A stretch of 64,000 bases of DNA from Calothrix sp. PCC 7103 (GCF_000331305.1 NZ_KB217478.1:377278-441277), one strand, 5' to 3'. Shown: positions 26,788 to 36,621, counted from the first letter of the stretch. A program made the numbers and translations. The notes: generated by a model from the sequence alone, not told the origin.

Positions 26788-27891
26788 ATGAAGTGGAAAG
26801 AAGAGTTAATAGAAAGCATCAAAATGTCTCAGCAGGTAGAGAGTGTATTACCTTTGTCTGCTGTGGAGCGTGCAAGGATATCTCAAGCAAAGCAGCAGTT
26901 CCCAATGATGGTTCCTATTGGTTATGCTGATTTGGTTGACTGGGAAAATCCTGATGACCCTTTGCGTCGATTGTTACTTCCTTCGGAATGGGAGCTTGAT
27001 GATGCTGGTAGTTTTGATACTAGTGGAGAAGAATTTTCTACGGTAGTTCAAGGTTTGCAGCATAAATATCACCAAACAGCAGTATTAATTGTAACTCAGG
27101 CTTGTGCTGGACACTGCCGTTATTGCTTTCGTCGGCGCCTGATGAGTCGTGATATTTTGGTAAAAGAAACTATAGAAGATTTACAAGAAGCGATTGCTTA
27201 TATTTCGGTTCACCCAGAAATTGATAATGTATTGCTTTCTGGGGGAGACCCAATGATTTGCCATACCAATCGTTTGAAAAATATTTTGAAGTCTCTAGCT
27301 GCAATCCCTCATATTTGGCAAGTTCGTATTAGTAGTAAATTACCTGCGTTTTTACCAAGTCGATTTACTAGCGACCCAGAGCTATTAGAGGTGTTACAAG
27401 CATATCAATCAAGATTTCAAATTGTAATTCAGTGTCATTACGACCACCCACGGGAACTTACACTAGCATCAATAGAAGCTCTAGAAGCATTGCAGAAAGC
27501 TGGTTGCTTGCTAACTTCTCAAATCGCTTTGATGAAAGGTGTTAATAATTCTGTAGATACTTTAACAGAACTTTTTAAACGCTTGCATCGCTATGGTGTA
27601 ATACCCCAGTATTTATTTCATCCCCGTCCTGTTAAACATGCTACTCATTTTCAATTTCCGATAGTTGATGGAATTGAGTTAGTAGAAGCTGTAAGAAAAC
27701 ATTGCAATGGTTCTGTAAAACGCTTTCGCTATATTTTAACTCATACTGACGGCAAATTAGAATTGGTAGGTATCATACCTGGAGCGTCTATGCAGTTGGT
27801 AACAAAATGGCAGCAAGTTAGAATAGGTGTGGAAAAACCTGAGTTAATGCTCGTTAATATTGATCAAGATACTTGCTGGCTTGATAATTAA
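26788..27891 (+). CDS. kamA: KamA-family radical SAM aminomutase
   Basis: This 367-residue protein resembles lysine 2,3-aminomutase (radical SAM and PLP). The cluster motif is CAGHCRYC (Cys106, Cys110, Cys113) and LLSGGDPM is the SAM-binding GGD region. A late THTDGKLELVG probably holds the PLP lysine. The extended C-terminal sequence lacks the EpmB ending, so it is not read as the EF-P modification enzyme. The product could be a beta-amino acid (beta-lysine or beta-glutamate). It is first in an apparent operon with an ATP-grasp ligase and MurJ. Confidence 0.85.
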   Translation: MKWKEELIESIKMSQQVESVLPLSAVERARISQAKQQFPMMVPIGYADLVDWENPDDPLRRLLLPSEWELDDAGSFDTSGEEFSTVVQGLQHKYHQTAVLIVTQACAGHCRYCFRRRLMSRDILVKETIEDLQEAIAYISVHPEIDNVLLSGGDPMICHTNRLKNILKSLAAIPHIWQVRISSKLPAFLPSRFTSDPELLEVLQAYQSRFQIVIQCHYDHPRELTLASIEALEALQKAGCLLTSQIALMKGVNNSVDTLTELFKRLHRYGVIPQYLFHPRPVKHATHFQFPIVDGIELVEAVRKHCNGSVKRFRYILTHTDGKLELVGIIPGASMQLVTKWQQVRIGVEKPELMLVNIDQDTCWLDN

Positions 27892-27907
27892 ATTTAAGTT
27901 AATTCTT

Positions 27908-28912
27908 GTGAATCAAAATTGTAAACCCCTTAAAATTGGATTATTATTTGAACGCCAAGCTGACATTATGTCGCTGCCGAATGCGACTGAAGCAACTCAT
28001 TATCATTGGCGAGAATTAGAAGAAGTGGAAGCGGTGGCAGAAAGTTTAACTGCTTTAGGTTATCAAGTTCATAAGATTGGTACTTTAGATGCTTTACTTA
28101 AACTCAATCGAAATGTAGAAGATTTACCTGATTTTGTGTGGAATCTTTCTGTAGGAGTTGTTTCTCGCAATCGCACTGCTTTGGCGCCTGCTATATTAGA
28201 ACAACTAAATATTCCTTACACTGGTGGTGATGCAACGGTAAAAAGTTTAACTCTTAACAAAGATTTTCTTAAACCATTATTAGAGTGGAGCGGAATTCTT
28301 ACACCTAGTTGGCATCGCTATGACTCACCAGAAGATATTAAATCTTTACCAAATTGGTCATTTTCAATTTTAAAGCCTAGCTGTGAAGGTTATTCTTTAG
28401 GTTTACAATGCTTTGATAGTCAAGAGGGGTTAACAAAACTTCAACAAATTGTTGGTGAAATGAGAGAATTATTTTCGGCGCCGATATTATGTGAAGAATT
28501 TATAGTTGGTCGAGAAATTACCGTAGGTGTTGTTGGTAATGGGTTGCCTGTACTTTTGGGAGGAGTAGAAACAGTAAATGCTGAAGGTGAATCATTACAA
28601 TCAGAAATTTTAGATTTGACAGCTAAACGTCAAGGTAAATATAAAAAAGTTGGTGTCGATTTATGTTCACCTGATTTAGAAAATCTGAATCAAATTGTTT
28701 TGCAATTAATGCAGCTTTTAAAACCATTAGATTATGCTACTTTTGATTTTCGCATATCCACTTCGGGACAACCTTATTTATTAGATATCAATGCTGACGC
28801 AACTTTACACCCTCAACGGTCTTTAGCTCAGGTTGCTTATGCGGCTGGGTTATCCTATCAAGAATTGATAGAGATGATTTTTAATGTTTCTTGGGAAAGG
28901 TGGCAAAAATGA
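27908..28912 (+). CDS. D-Ala-D-Ala-ligase-like ATP-grasp enzyme
   Basis: I place the start at GTG 27908, 16 bases after the kamA stop; an in-frame TTG at 27860 would overlap kamA. The ATP-grasp features are IPYTGGDATVKSLTLNKDF, then LKPSCEGYSLGL (ATP-binding loop), LCEEFIVGREITVGVVG, and YLLDINADATLHPQRS in place of the Ddl E-I-N-T-P-G segment. That change in the acceptor/metal region suggests a substrate other than D-Ala-D-Ala. It is coupled by a four-base ATGA overlap to murJ and follows an aminomutase, so a beta-amino acid acceptor is a reasonable guess. Confidence 0.8.
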   Translation: MNQNCKPLKIGLLFERQADIMSLPNATEATHYHWRELEEVEAVAESLTALGYQVHKIGTLDALLKLNRNVEDLPDFVWNLSVGVVSRNRTALAPAILEQLNIPYTGGDATVKSLTLNKDFLKPLLEWSGILTPSWHRYDSPEDIKSLPNWSFSILKPSCEGYSLGLQCFDSQEGLTKLQQIVGEMRELFSAPILCEEFIVGREITVGVVGNGLPVLLGGVETVNAEGESLQSEILDLTAKRQGKYKKVGVDLCSPDLENLNQIVLQLMQLLKPLDYATFDFRISTSGQPYLLDINADATLHPQRSLAQVAYAAGLSYQELIEMIFNVSWERWQK

Positions 28913-30483
28913 AGCGGTCACTTTTTAGCATTGCTGGTATTGTAGCGATTGCCACCACAATTAGCAAATTTTTTGGTTTGTTAAGGGCAACGATTATTGC
29001 AGCTGTATTTGGTGTGGGGGTTGTTGCGGATGCTTATAACTATGCTTATATAATCCCTGGATTTTTATTAGTTATTCTTGGTGGAATTAATGGCCCTTTA
29101 CATAGTGCTTTAGTTAGTGTTTTAGCAAAACGTGAGCGTGCTGATATTGCTCCTTTAGTGGAAACAATTACCACCATTGTTGGTACTATATTAATAGTCG
29201 TTACGGTTAGTTTGATGTTAGGTGCTGGGTTAGTCATTGATATCATAGCACCTGGTTTACAGCCTCAAATGAGAGAAATTACCATTCTCCAATTACAAAT
29301 TATGGCGCCTATTGCCTTATTATCAGGGTTAATTGGGATTGGTTTTGGAACCCTAAATGTAGCCCAACATTATTGGCTTCCTTCCGTAAGTCCAATGTTT
29401 TCTAGTTTGGCTGTCATCTTGGGTTTAGGGTGGTTTGCGTTGCGACAGGGAAATACGATTAACTCTCCCGAATATTGGCGCCTTGGAGCTTGGATATTAG
29501 CACTCGGAACCTTAGCTGGTGCCCTATGGCAGTGGTTAATGCAGTTAATAGTTCAGTGGCGCCAAGGAATGGGAACACTACGTATAAGCTTCAACTGGAA
29601 TTTACCGGGTGTCAAAGAAGCACTTGCGCTTATGCTGCCTGCGACTATTTCTACAGGCATGACTCAAATTAATATATATATAGACTTGTTTTTTGCTTCC
29701 TATATTCCCCATGCAGCAGCTGGCTTAAACTACGCAGGATTAATTGCTCAAACTCCCAAAGGGATTATTACTAGCGCTATACTGATTCCCTACATGAGCC
29801 TTTTTTCTCAGTTAGGAACTAAGCAAAAATGGGGAGACTTGAAACAAAAAATTCGCCAAAGCCTAATTCTTACAGCCTTAACAATGTTACCCTTGGGCAT
29901 CTTACTCTCAGCTTTAGCTCTGCCAATTACTAGAATAGTTTACGAACGTCAAGCATTTAATGAAGAAGCATCTCAGCTGGTGGCATCTATATTAATAGCG
30001 CATGGTTTAGGAGCATTTACCAGTGTGGGAGTTGGTGTATTAGTGCGTGTGTTTTATGCCTTGGAAGATGGAAAAACACCGTTGAAAATTTCGATAATTA
30101 ATATTTTATTGAATATGATTTTAGATTACTTTTTGGTAAATAGATTTGGGGCGCCTGGGTTAGTTTTAGCATCAATGGGGGTGAATTTAACTGCTATGCT
30201 AATGATGTTATGGTGTTTACACCGTCATTTGAATGGTTTGGCTTTGGAAGAATGGGGTTTGTCAATTTTCACATTAGCAGGAGCTTCCGGACTTGCAGGG
30301 TTTGCAGCTTGGGGATTTGTGAAAGCTTGGGAAGGGTTTTTGAGTAGTCGGGGTTTGGGATGGCAACTCCTAGAAGTTAGTATTGGTAGTGGTATCGGAT
30401 TGGCAATTTTTGCAGTATTGACAAGTTTGTTACGATTACCAGAAGTAGATTTATTAGTAAAACGCTTGAAAAGGAAAAGTTAG
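28909..30483 (+). CDS. murJ: MurJ/MviN-type lipid flippase
   Basis: This protein of about 524 residues has roughly 14 membrane helices and the MurJ opening SIAGIVAIATTISKFFGLLR, then VADAYNYAYIIPGFL. RVFYALEDGKTPLKISIIN is the family-conserved loop. MurJ moves lipid II across the inner membrane for peptidoglycan synthesis. The start is ATG 28909, overlapping the ligase stop (ATGA); a TTG at 28891 is less likely. The stop overlaps the convergent ldh gene by four bases. Confidence 0.9.
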   Translation: MKRSLFSIAGIVAIATTISKFFGLLRATIIAAVFGVGVVADAYNYAYIIPGFLLVILGGINGPLHSALVSVLAKRERADIAPLVETITTIVGTILIVVTVSLMLGAGLVIDIIAPGLQPQMREITILQLQIMAPIALLSGLIGIGFGTLNVAQHYWLPSVSPMFSSLAVILGLGWFALRQGNTINSPEYWRLGAWILALGTLAGALWQWLMQLIVQWRQGMGTLRISFNWNLPGVKEALALMLPATISTGMTQINIYIDLFFASYIPHAAAGLNYAGLIAQTPKGIITSAILIPYMSLFSQLGTKQKWGDLKQKIRQSLILTALTMLPLGILLSALALPITRIVYERQAFNEEASQLVASILIAHGLGAFTSVGVGVLVRVFYALEDGKTPLKISIINILLNMILDYFLVNRFGAPGLVLASMGVNLTAMLMMLWCLHRHLNGLALEEWGLSIFTLAGASGLAGFAAWGFVKAWEGFLSSRGLGWQLLEVSIGSGIGLAIFAVLTSLLRLPEVDLLVKRLKRKS

Positions 30484-31508
30484 TTGAATTCTTCACCAAA
30501 TACATCCTTTAACTCATCTACTAAACTTCGAGGAATAGGAATACCTGCAAGCAAACGATGCTCGCGCGTAATTGCTTCTAATTCTCCTGGGTAATAAATA
30601 GCTTGTTTCTCATCTAAAAGGGGAGTTTCCTTTAAAGATGCGATTGCCTTTTCTACCTGTTGCATAAATTCTTCTCGTTCCGTCCAAGCTTCAATATCTA
30701 AAACCCAGAAAAAATGTCCAGTTCCATTTGCCGCATCGTGAATTGCCTTTTGTTTAAACATTGAAGCAGCAGTACCAAGTAGCGGTCCACATAATAAATC
30801 TGTAATCAAAGCTAAACCCGCACCTTTATAAGAAGCAGGCAAATTTACCGCTACATCTTTGGGATTTTGAGTTGGTTGTCCTGTCGCTGTAATTCCCCAA
30901 CCTTTTGGTATCGGCAAACCCTGATATTTAAAGTGTTTTATTTTACCACCGCTTACCGTTCCTGTTGCCATATCCAACACTATAGGATGAGATGTCAGCG
31001 TCGGAATTCCCACAGAAATGGGATTATTCCCAATTTTAGCTACTCGTCCTCCATAAGGTGCCAAGTCTACAGCATTAGTATCACTAGTTGCAAAACCTAT
31101 CATTCCCGCAGTTGCTGCCATCCGGGTGTAATAACCTGCCATGCCAAAATGATTGCTGTTATTTACTCCAACTACTGCCATACCTAACTTAATCGCTTGG
31201 TTAATAGCAGTTTCTATTGCCACTTTACCAGCATAGTGACCAGGGGCGCCATCTCCATCAATCCGAATCATTGCCGGACGAGTATAATCAACATGTATTT
31301 GTGGTTTCGGATTAATGCGTCCGCTTTCAAGACTTTTTACATAACCAAAAATCTGCTGCAAACCATGCGAGTCCATACCACAAAGATTTGCCTCAACCAA
31401 ATGAGTTGTCAAAGCACTCAAAACTTCTGGCAATAAATCATAGGGTGACAATACCCGTTCGAGGAAATTATTGAGAGATGCAGATGAAACTGTAATATAT
31501 TCAGACAT
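30480..31508 (-). CDS. Ldh-family (malate/L-lactate-type) NAD(P) dehydrogenase
   Basis: This protein of about 342 residues belongs to the Ldh2/malate/ureidoglycolate dehydrogenase family. Conserved pieces are NLCGMDSHGLQQ, GVNNSNHFGMAGYY with the catalytic His, and IGNNPISVGIPT followed by VLDMATGTVSGGKI. The substrate is a 2-hydroxy acid of unknown type. The start is ATG 31508 (MSEYITVS). This lies inside the vanW end (the two coding regions overlap by eight bases), which shows operon coupling. Confidence 0.88.
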   Translation of the reverse strand: MSEYITVSSASLNNFLERVLSPYDLLPEVLSALTTHLVEANLCGMDSHGLQQIFGYVKSLESGRINPKPQIHVDYTRPAMIRIDGDGAPGHYAGKVAIETAINQAIKLGMAVVGVNNSNHFGMAGYYTRMAATAGMIGFATSDTNAVDLAPYGGRVAKIGNNPISVGIPTLTSHPIVLDMATGTVSGGKIKHFKYQGLPIPKGWGITATGQPTQNPKDVAVNLPASYKGAGLALITDLLCGPLLGTAASMFKQKAIHDAANGTGHFFWVLDIEAWTEREEFMQQVEKAIASLKETPLLDEKQAIYYPGELEAITREHRLLAGIPIPRSLVDELKDVFGEEFN

Positions 31509-32289
31509 GAGGATGGTAAATATCAATTGCACGATAATTAACTTGCCATTCGTTGATGGGAGAGGTTTCTATACCAACCGAGCGGACAGTTTCCACTCGC
31601 CAACCAGACTTTCCATTATCGCAAGAAGGCGCCAACTTTTCTAAAACAGTAGAAGAAATATTTACACTGAAAGGTTTTGGAGTGGTTCCCCAAACACTAG
31701 CAACAACCCTTAATTCTTCAGACAATACCTCTAAACGTAGCTGTAGCGAAGTTTGACTATAGTTACGGGCAATTAAGTTTTTATACCCATAAGCCACTGT
31801 TGCATCTTGCCCTAAAGTAAAAAAACGTCCTTCTCCATGAGCATCAATTGAATGGTTAGAACGTTCTAAAATCTCTAAATTAGCCCATAACATAGCTTGG
31901 AAAACATTAGTAGAAATTTGACATAATCCTCCACCAACATCATACTTTAATTGATTTCCAACTAAAGTAGGCCCTTCTTTATAACCATTAGCAAGAATTG
32001 GACGGGGAATACAGTGCCAAAAATCAAAAATCTGTCCCGGTGCCAACATTAAGCCGTGAATATATTTTGCGGCTAATTTCATATTCCAAATTCGATTTTC
32101 ATTTATTTCTGGCAACCCAGAACGTTTCTTAATATCAGTACTAATTTCGCTCCATTCATACACATAATCAGCAAAATTATCTAAATTCTTTCTATTTGAA
32201 TAATTTACTGCATAACCACGCCGAATAGAATTTGTATCTTTCAGCTTTTGACGAATTAATGCTTTAAAATTTCTACCAAACTTTTTCAT
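31501..32289 (-). CDS. VanW-family protein
   Basis: This 262-residue protein has the family core LAPGQIFDFWHCIPRPILAN, then YDVGGGLCQISTNVFQAML and a region ending VASVWGTT. VanW proteins occur in some vancomycin-resistance clusters and in many other bacteria; their biochemical role is unknown. It is the first gene of a pair with the Ldh-family dehydrogenase and faces the kamA-ligase-murJ operon. Confidence 0.87.
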   Translation of the reverse strand: MKKFGRNFKALIRQKLKDTNSIRRGYAVNYSNRKNLDNFADYVYEWSEISTDIKKRSGLPEINENRIWNMKLAAKYIHGLMLAPGQIFDFWHCIPRPILANGYKEGPTLVGNQLKYDVGGGLCQISTNVFQAMLWANLEILERSNHSIDAHGEGRFFTLGQDATVAYGYKNLIARNYSQTSLQLRLEVLSEELRVVASVWGTTPKPFSVNISSTVLEKLAPSCDNGKSGWRVETVRSVGIETSPINEWQVNYRAIDIYHPHV

Positions 32290-32317
32290 CTAAGTAATTA
32301 TACATTAAATAAATCTT

Positions 32318-32399
32318 AGAAACCCGCTGTCTTTGTTGAAATATTCTAATTAAAATGAAGATTTGTCTGCGACAATGAATGCGTAGAAACCCGGTTTCT
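32318..32399. repeat. Two AGAAACC...GGTTTCT dispersed repeats
   Basis: AGAAACCCGGTTTCT (32385-32399) and a diverged AGAAACCCGCTGTCT (32318-32332) lie upstream of vanW. The same small palindrome recurs at 41742-41756, 62557-62571 and 62607-62621. It is a common type of interspersed repeat in cyanobacterial spacers. Confidence 0.6.
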
Positions 32400-32507
32400 T
32401 TGCACTAGTCTTAAAATTATAATCATTCTCAATATTTGACATATACGTTTGTATGCATAAATTTTAGCATATTATTATTTGGATGTCATTAATCACCTCC
32501 AAATAAA

Positions 32508-32550
32508 AATGTGGGCTTTTGTTCCAATGTAGGTGACAAAAGCGCACATT
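32508..32550 (-). terminator. Rho-independent terminator of the small secreted protein gene
   Basis: On the minus strand AATGTGCGCTTTTGT pairs with ACAAAAGCCCACATT (14 of 15 bases), followed by TTTTATTT. It lies five bases beyond the stop of the gene at 32556. Confidence 0.8.
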
Positions 32551-32555
32551 CTTAA

Positions 32556-32867
32556 TTACCGCACAATTAATCTAGCTGAGTCACGTCTTGCATTCCACAC
32601 ACAAGTCACAACATCACGTCTATCCCCTCTGCCTACTCTGTTTCTTCTGTTATTATTATTCCGAACATTGTAGACATAAGTATAATTAGCAACCCGTCCA
32701 TTTCTGTTATAAACAGGTTCACCACCTCGTCTGCGAACTACAGAATAACCGTTATCTCTGACTAGAGAATCACAAGCAATCTCACCATTTGCTGCCATTG
32801 CCGGAAGTTGAGGTAACATACCTAAAGTTAGGGCAGCAGCAACCAATAAAATTTTTGCACTTTTCAT
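32556..32867 (-). CDS. Small secreted basic protein
   Basis: The 103-residue product has a signal peptide (AKILLVAAALTLGMLPQLPAMA, cleavage near AMA-AN). The mature part of about 78 residues is rich in Arg and Asn, with two Cys (IACDS and VVTCVW) that could form a disulfide. YVYNVRNNNNRRNRVGRGD is the most distinctive stretch. Not recognised. An intrinsic terminator follows. Confidence 0.65.
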   Translation of the reverse strand: MKSAKILLVAAALTLGMLPQLPAMAANGEIACDSLVRDNGYSVVRRRGGEPVYNRNGRVANYTYVYNVRNNNNRRNRVGRGDRRDVVTCVWNARRDSARLIVR

Positions 32868-33081
32868 TGCTTTACAAACCTACATTCATTACAAAGGTTT
32901 AGATTAAAACTTGTTATGTAGGCTTATTTTAGAAACTAGATTTATACTATACATGAATCGAAAGTCAGATTTAATAAGCATGACTATAATCATGTTACTT
33001 TGATGCTGATACGTGACTAAAGTCATGTATCACAACGAAAATTAGTGGAGACTGAACATGTTTAGCCTCTACATGCGTTAA

Positions 33082-33573
33082 CTATGTAGCATCAATCACC
33101 GTCAAGATACTTGTTGTATGTACTGCTTTTGGAATAATATGAGTTACACTTTGAGTACCTAGTACAGAAACATTTACTGATTTTCCATTTAAGAAATTAA
33201 ACTTAAGACCTGGAAAATCTGAGGTTTGTTGAACATTTCCACAGACTTTAATGTTAGCAACGTTGCGACCTCTTCTGTCTGTAGAATAGTTCAAATCTAC
33301 ACGTCCTACAATATTCTGCTTTTCTGACTCTATAACAAGATAAGTAAAACGTCTATTTCCTGCACTATACGCTGTACCACTATATTTGGCGCCGTTTGTT
33401 TTTCTTTCTATAATAGGAACTTCGCCTAATTTGCGATATCCAGAGCTTAAAGCAGGTACTTTACAAATTTTCGTTGTTTGAGCATTTGCACTTTGAATTT
33501 CAAAGTTTTGAGTAAAACCCAAAGTTAGACTAACGAAGCTAAACAATAACACAGACTTACTATTTTTTTTCAC
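33082..33573 (-). CDS. Secreted hypothetical protein
   Basis: The 163-residue product has a signal peptide (VLLFSFVSLTLGF, cleavage near ANA-QT). The mature region has two Cys (TKICKVP, IKVCGNV) and several beta strands (RFTYLVIESEKQNIVGRVDL). There is no recognised family. It lies 214 bases upstream of the previous small secreted gene on the same strand, without close coupling. Confidence 0.6.
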   Translation of the reverse strand: MKKNSKSVLLFSFVSLTLGFTQNFEIQSANAQTTKICKVPALSSGYRKLGEVPIIERKTNGAKYSGTAYSAGNRRFTYLVIESEKQNIVGRVDLNYSTDRRGRNVANIKVCGNVQQTSDFPGLKFNFLNGKSVNVSVLGTQSVTHIIPKAVHTTSILTVIDAT

Positions 33574-33904
33574 TTTATTAATTCCTGCGTGTAATTTTAA
33601 ACAGTTTTGATAACTATATATACCACATACGATTTATGGATTCCGCATATCTACTGCCATTCTTTACAATGCTATTTTGTCAGTGAGTGGAGAAAATAAG
33701 AGCTTCATCAATATTTAACAAATATTTAATATTTGGATTACATATAATAATTCCTGCGTATCGTTACCCTTAATTTATTTACATCTATCTATGGGTATGT
33801 ATATTTGATTGTATAGTATGACTTTAGATTCTATCTTATTGTAGTGAAGTAAATAGACAATTTTTCTTAATGTAGTTGAGAATCGGCAAAATGTAGAATT
33901 AATT

Positions 33905-35956
33905 ATGTTGTCTTCTCCTAAATCTCAACAAAGTAACGAATCTGAAACATCTAGTACTAGCTGGTTAAATAGTGCTGCATTGCGTCGAACTGCAATTTTG
34001 GTATTTTTAATCTCTTTTATTGTATTTTGGGGTTTCCAAATTGACATTACACTACCCAATACACCAAGTTTGCAGAAAACTTTAACACCATCTATTCAAC
34101 CAACTGCACAAGAAATAGGTTCATACGATGTGTTAGGACAAACAGTTAGTAAAAATGAAGCTGCTAGTTTATTACAAACTGATGCAGGTAAAGCATTTTT
34201 ATCTCCTGGTAATGGTGCTGTTGAAATTAACAAAGATTTAATTAAACTTGGACGTGACAGTTTCTATAAGGAAACTTTTGGTAATGAAGTTTTTATAACC
34301 GATGTTACTGGTATATTGAATGGCCCTCTCAATATTGGTAATTTAACTAAAGCTATTTTAGCTTTGCGAGGTGGACATACTACTAACCTGCAAGTTGAAA
34401 TGGACAGAGATATGCAGGTTGGTAATCGCGAGTTTAAGAAAGGTAATATTATCAATACTGGACTTGATGTTCCTACTGGTTCTTTGTTTCCTTTGGGTGT
34501 TGTCGCTACCATTAATAATGGAAAAGTACGTGTTGGTATTACTTGTTCTGCGTGTCATGCAAAAGTTAATAACGAAGGCAAAATTATCGAAGGCGCCCCC
34601 AATAATGATTTAGATACTGGTACAATACTAGCGCTAGCAAGTAATTCTGCTGCTTGGTTTCGACAGACTGGTGTCAATCCAACACAAATTGCTAGCGGTA
34701 ATAATACTTATATAGATGCCAATGGAAAAACAGAGCATTTACCTAATGTAGAAGCATTAGAACGTGCAGTTGACGAAGATTTACTCAGTTGGGCGCCTGG
34801 TAATTTTGACTCTACAGGTGATAATAAAAATAATCCTGCCCAAAATCCATCATCCTACACATTAGGCGCCCATCCATATGGATGGAGTGGTTTCGCAGCA
34901 CTGGGTTGGTTTAAAGGATTAACAACACTCAATAGTAACGTTCATGCCACAAATTCTGATTTAACAACAGGTGGCGATTCGAGTCAAGATTTACTAGGCA
35001 TCGATAAAGAAACCTATTTAGGAATTCTGCTACAAAACTCAGAGAACTCCAAATTTAGATTACCATCCGGTGCCAAACCTTCGCAATTTTTAAATAAAAT
35101 AGACCCAACACCGGGTACACCTGCGATAAACGAAGTTATCAAAATGCCAGGTTTTCCTCTTGGTTCAAGATTTATACTCGATGGGTTAATGGCAAACAGT
35201 CCCGGAATGCCAGTAGCTTTACAACTCAACGGGATGTCAGCATTCCAAAACTCACTCGCACCACCAGCTTATGAATCGAATAATCTAGAATCAATACAAC
35301 AAGGAGCTAAAATTTTCAGTAACGCAGGTTGTGTAACTTGCCATAGTGGACGCTACTTTACCAATAATCACATCATCGCTGAAGAGGAAATTCAATCACA
35401 ACCTTCACGTGCGCTTGCTTTAGCCAAATTTCCCAAAATCTTCACTAAACCTCAAACTTACACACCAGACACAAAAACTCCACTACCAGCTAATTTATCT
35501 ATACTCAACATTCCCACAAATACCGTATCTGAAGAAGATTACAAACTAGCATACGCAATTGGTAACTCAGGAGGTTATAAAGTACCTAGTTTAATAGGTT
35601 TGCATGTAACGGCGCCATATTTACACGATGGAGGTGTTGCTGTAGGTAAAGAAGCACTACTAATCAACGAAAACGATTATCAAATAGTTAATCCAAACCA
35701 AATAGGACTAGCTGGAACCTCATTAAATAATATAGTACCGGATGCAGGCGCCAGTTTACGCGCATTAATCGACCGCAACCTGCGAAGCGAAGTAATAGCA
35801 GCAAACCACGCAAACTCCGACCTAGTATTATCAAACGCAGACGGTAGTGGACACAACTACTGGGTAGACCAACAAGCAGGTTTCACCATCCAAGACCAAA
35901 ACAACCTCATTGAATACCTACTCTCATTAGACGACAACCCTGGCAACGGATTATAA
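33905..35956 (+). CDS. Di-haem c-type cytochrome (peroxidase-like)
   Basis: This 683-residue protein has an N-terminal membrane anchor (AILVFLISFIVFWGF, residues 31-45) and two haem sites, GITCSACHAKV and GCVTCHSGRYF. The C-terminal part KVPSLIGLHVTAPYLHDGGVA matches the di-haem peroxidase/MauG-like fold with a distal methionine- or His-type ligand loop. It would sit on the periplasmic or lumenal side and transfer electrons; peroxidase activity is unproved. The 330-base upstream gap shows no gene. The C-terminus GNGL-stop is encoded by a REP-like repeat. Confidence 0.85.
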   Translation: MLSSPKSQQSNESETSSTSWLNSAALRRTAILVFLISFIVFWGFQIDITLPNTPSLQKTLTPSIQPTAQEIGSYDVLGQTVSKNEAASLLQTDAGKAFLSPGNGAVEINKDLIKLGRDSFYKETFGNEVFITDVTGILNGPLNIGNLTKAILALRGGHTTNLQVEMDRDMQVGNREFKKGNIINTGLDVPTGSLFPLGVVATINNGKVRVGITCSACHAKVNNEGKIIEGAPNNDLDTGTILALASNSAAWFRQTGVNPTQIASGNNTYIDANGKTEHLPNVEALERAVDEDLLSWAPGNFDSTGDNKNNPAQNPSSYTLGAHPYGWSGFAALGWFKGLTTLNSNVHATNSDLTTGGDSSQDLLGIDKETYLGILLQNSENSKFRLPSGAKPSQFLNKIDPTPGTPAINEVIKMPGFPLGSRFILDGLMANSPGMPVALQLNGMSAFQNSLAPPAYESNNLESIQQGAKIFSNAGCVTCHSGRYFTNNHIIAEEEIQSQPSRALALAKFPKIFTKPQTYTPDTKTPLPANLSILNIPTNTVSEEDYKLAYAIGNSGGYKVPSLIGLHVTAPYLHDGGVAVGKEALLINENDYQIVNPNQIGLAGTSLNNIVPDAGASLRALIDRNLRSEVIAANHANSDLVLSNADGSGHNYWVDQQAGFTIQDQNNLIEYLLSLDDNPGNGL

Positions 35957-35972
35957 ACGGATGTAACGGATA
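35942..35972. repeat. REP-like AACGGAT copy at the cytochrome stop
   Basis: The copy reads GGCAACGGATTATAAACGGA then TGTAACGGATA. The cytochrome's final codons GGC AAC GGA TTA TAA fall inside it, giving G-N-G-L-stop exactly as in the photolyase gene at 59021. Confidence 0.85.
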
Positions 35973-35977
35973 AGTAG

Positions 35978-36035
35978 GGTGCGTGATGCCACGAAAAATT
36001 AACCCACCCATTACAACCCAAAAGCATCACGCACC
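35978..36035. terminator. Inverted repeat after the cytochrome gene
   Basis: GGTGCGTGATGC (35978-35989) is a perfect inverse of GCATCACGCACC (36024-36035) with a 34-base loop. No T-run follows. It is probably a spacer hairpin acting as a weak terminator or a dispersed repeat. Confidence 0.5.
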
Positions 36036-36207
36036 ATTTAACAGTTCAAAAGTAATTTATAATACATCTATTTTTACCAAAATACCTCAAAAATTGCGAT
36101 AGGAAAGCACTACAGAAAAAAGGGTAAAAGCCGCTCCCTAAATACCTCACAACACTTTATTAAGGCATTAAAATAGAATTATAAGACATAAAAAACTTTG
36201 TATACAT

Positions 36208-36564
36208 ATGAAAATACAGTCTTCAGTACTAGTTCATCTCGGATTTGGTAAATATGTGCGTTCCGACCAAGTTACAGCAGTTGTACCTATCGAAGAAGAC
36301 CGAGGAGCAGGGCGCCGGACATTTGTTTACTTAGAAGGTGACGATGACCCTATAATTGCATCAAGAGCCGAAGATACAATAGTACGTGACCTAGTGCAAG
36401 AACCACGTGAAGTTACCCAATCAAGACAACAGCAAGAAATTCTTCAAGATTTATTAGTAGATTTAGGTAACGTAAACTCAACAGTTAGACGAATTAGTCG
36501 TGATGAAGGCAGTTTAGACTTAGACTTACTCGAACGACGCATTCGACAAGTATTAGAGAAATAA
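36208..36564 (+). CDS. DUF370 / RemA-like regulatory protein
   Basis: The 118-residue product has the RemA-like core LVHLGFGKYVRSDQVTAVVP, then GRRTFVYLEGDDDPIIASRA. In Bacillus RemA is a DNA-binding biofilm regulator. This cyanobacterial form has a longer C-terminal helical tail (QQQEILQDLLVDLGNV, LDLLERRIRQVLEK). The regulatory role here is inference from family. Confidence 0.78.
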   Translation: MKIQSSVLVHLGFGKYVRSDQVTAVVPIEEDRGAGRRTFVYLEGDDDPIIASRAEDTIVRDLVQEPREVTQSRQQQEILQDLLVDLGNVNSTVRRISRDEGSLDLDLLERRIRQVLEK

Positions 36565-36621
36565 TATTATGTTGTTAATAAAATTGTTACTAATGGGAAG
36601 CTTCGTTTAATTGCCCATCTC

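Noticed and set aside
26788-27891. EpmB (EF-P lysine aminomutase)
   Set aside because: The C-terminal sequence and longer length match KamA-type enzymes, and no EpmA gene is adjacent.
30867-31436. Plus-strand frames over the Ldh-family gene
   Set aside because: They are low-complexity shadows opposite a well-supported dehydrogenase.
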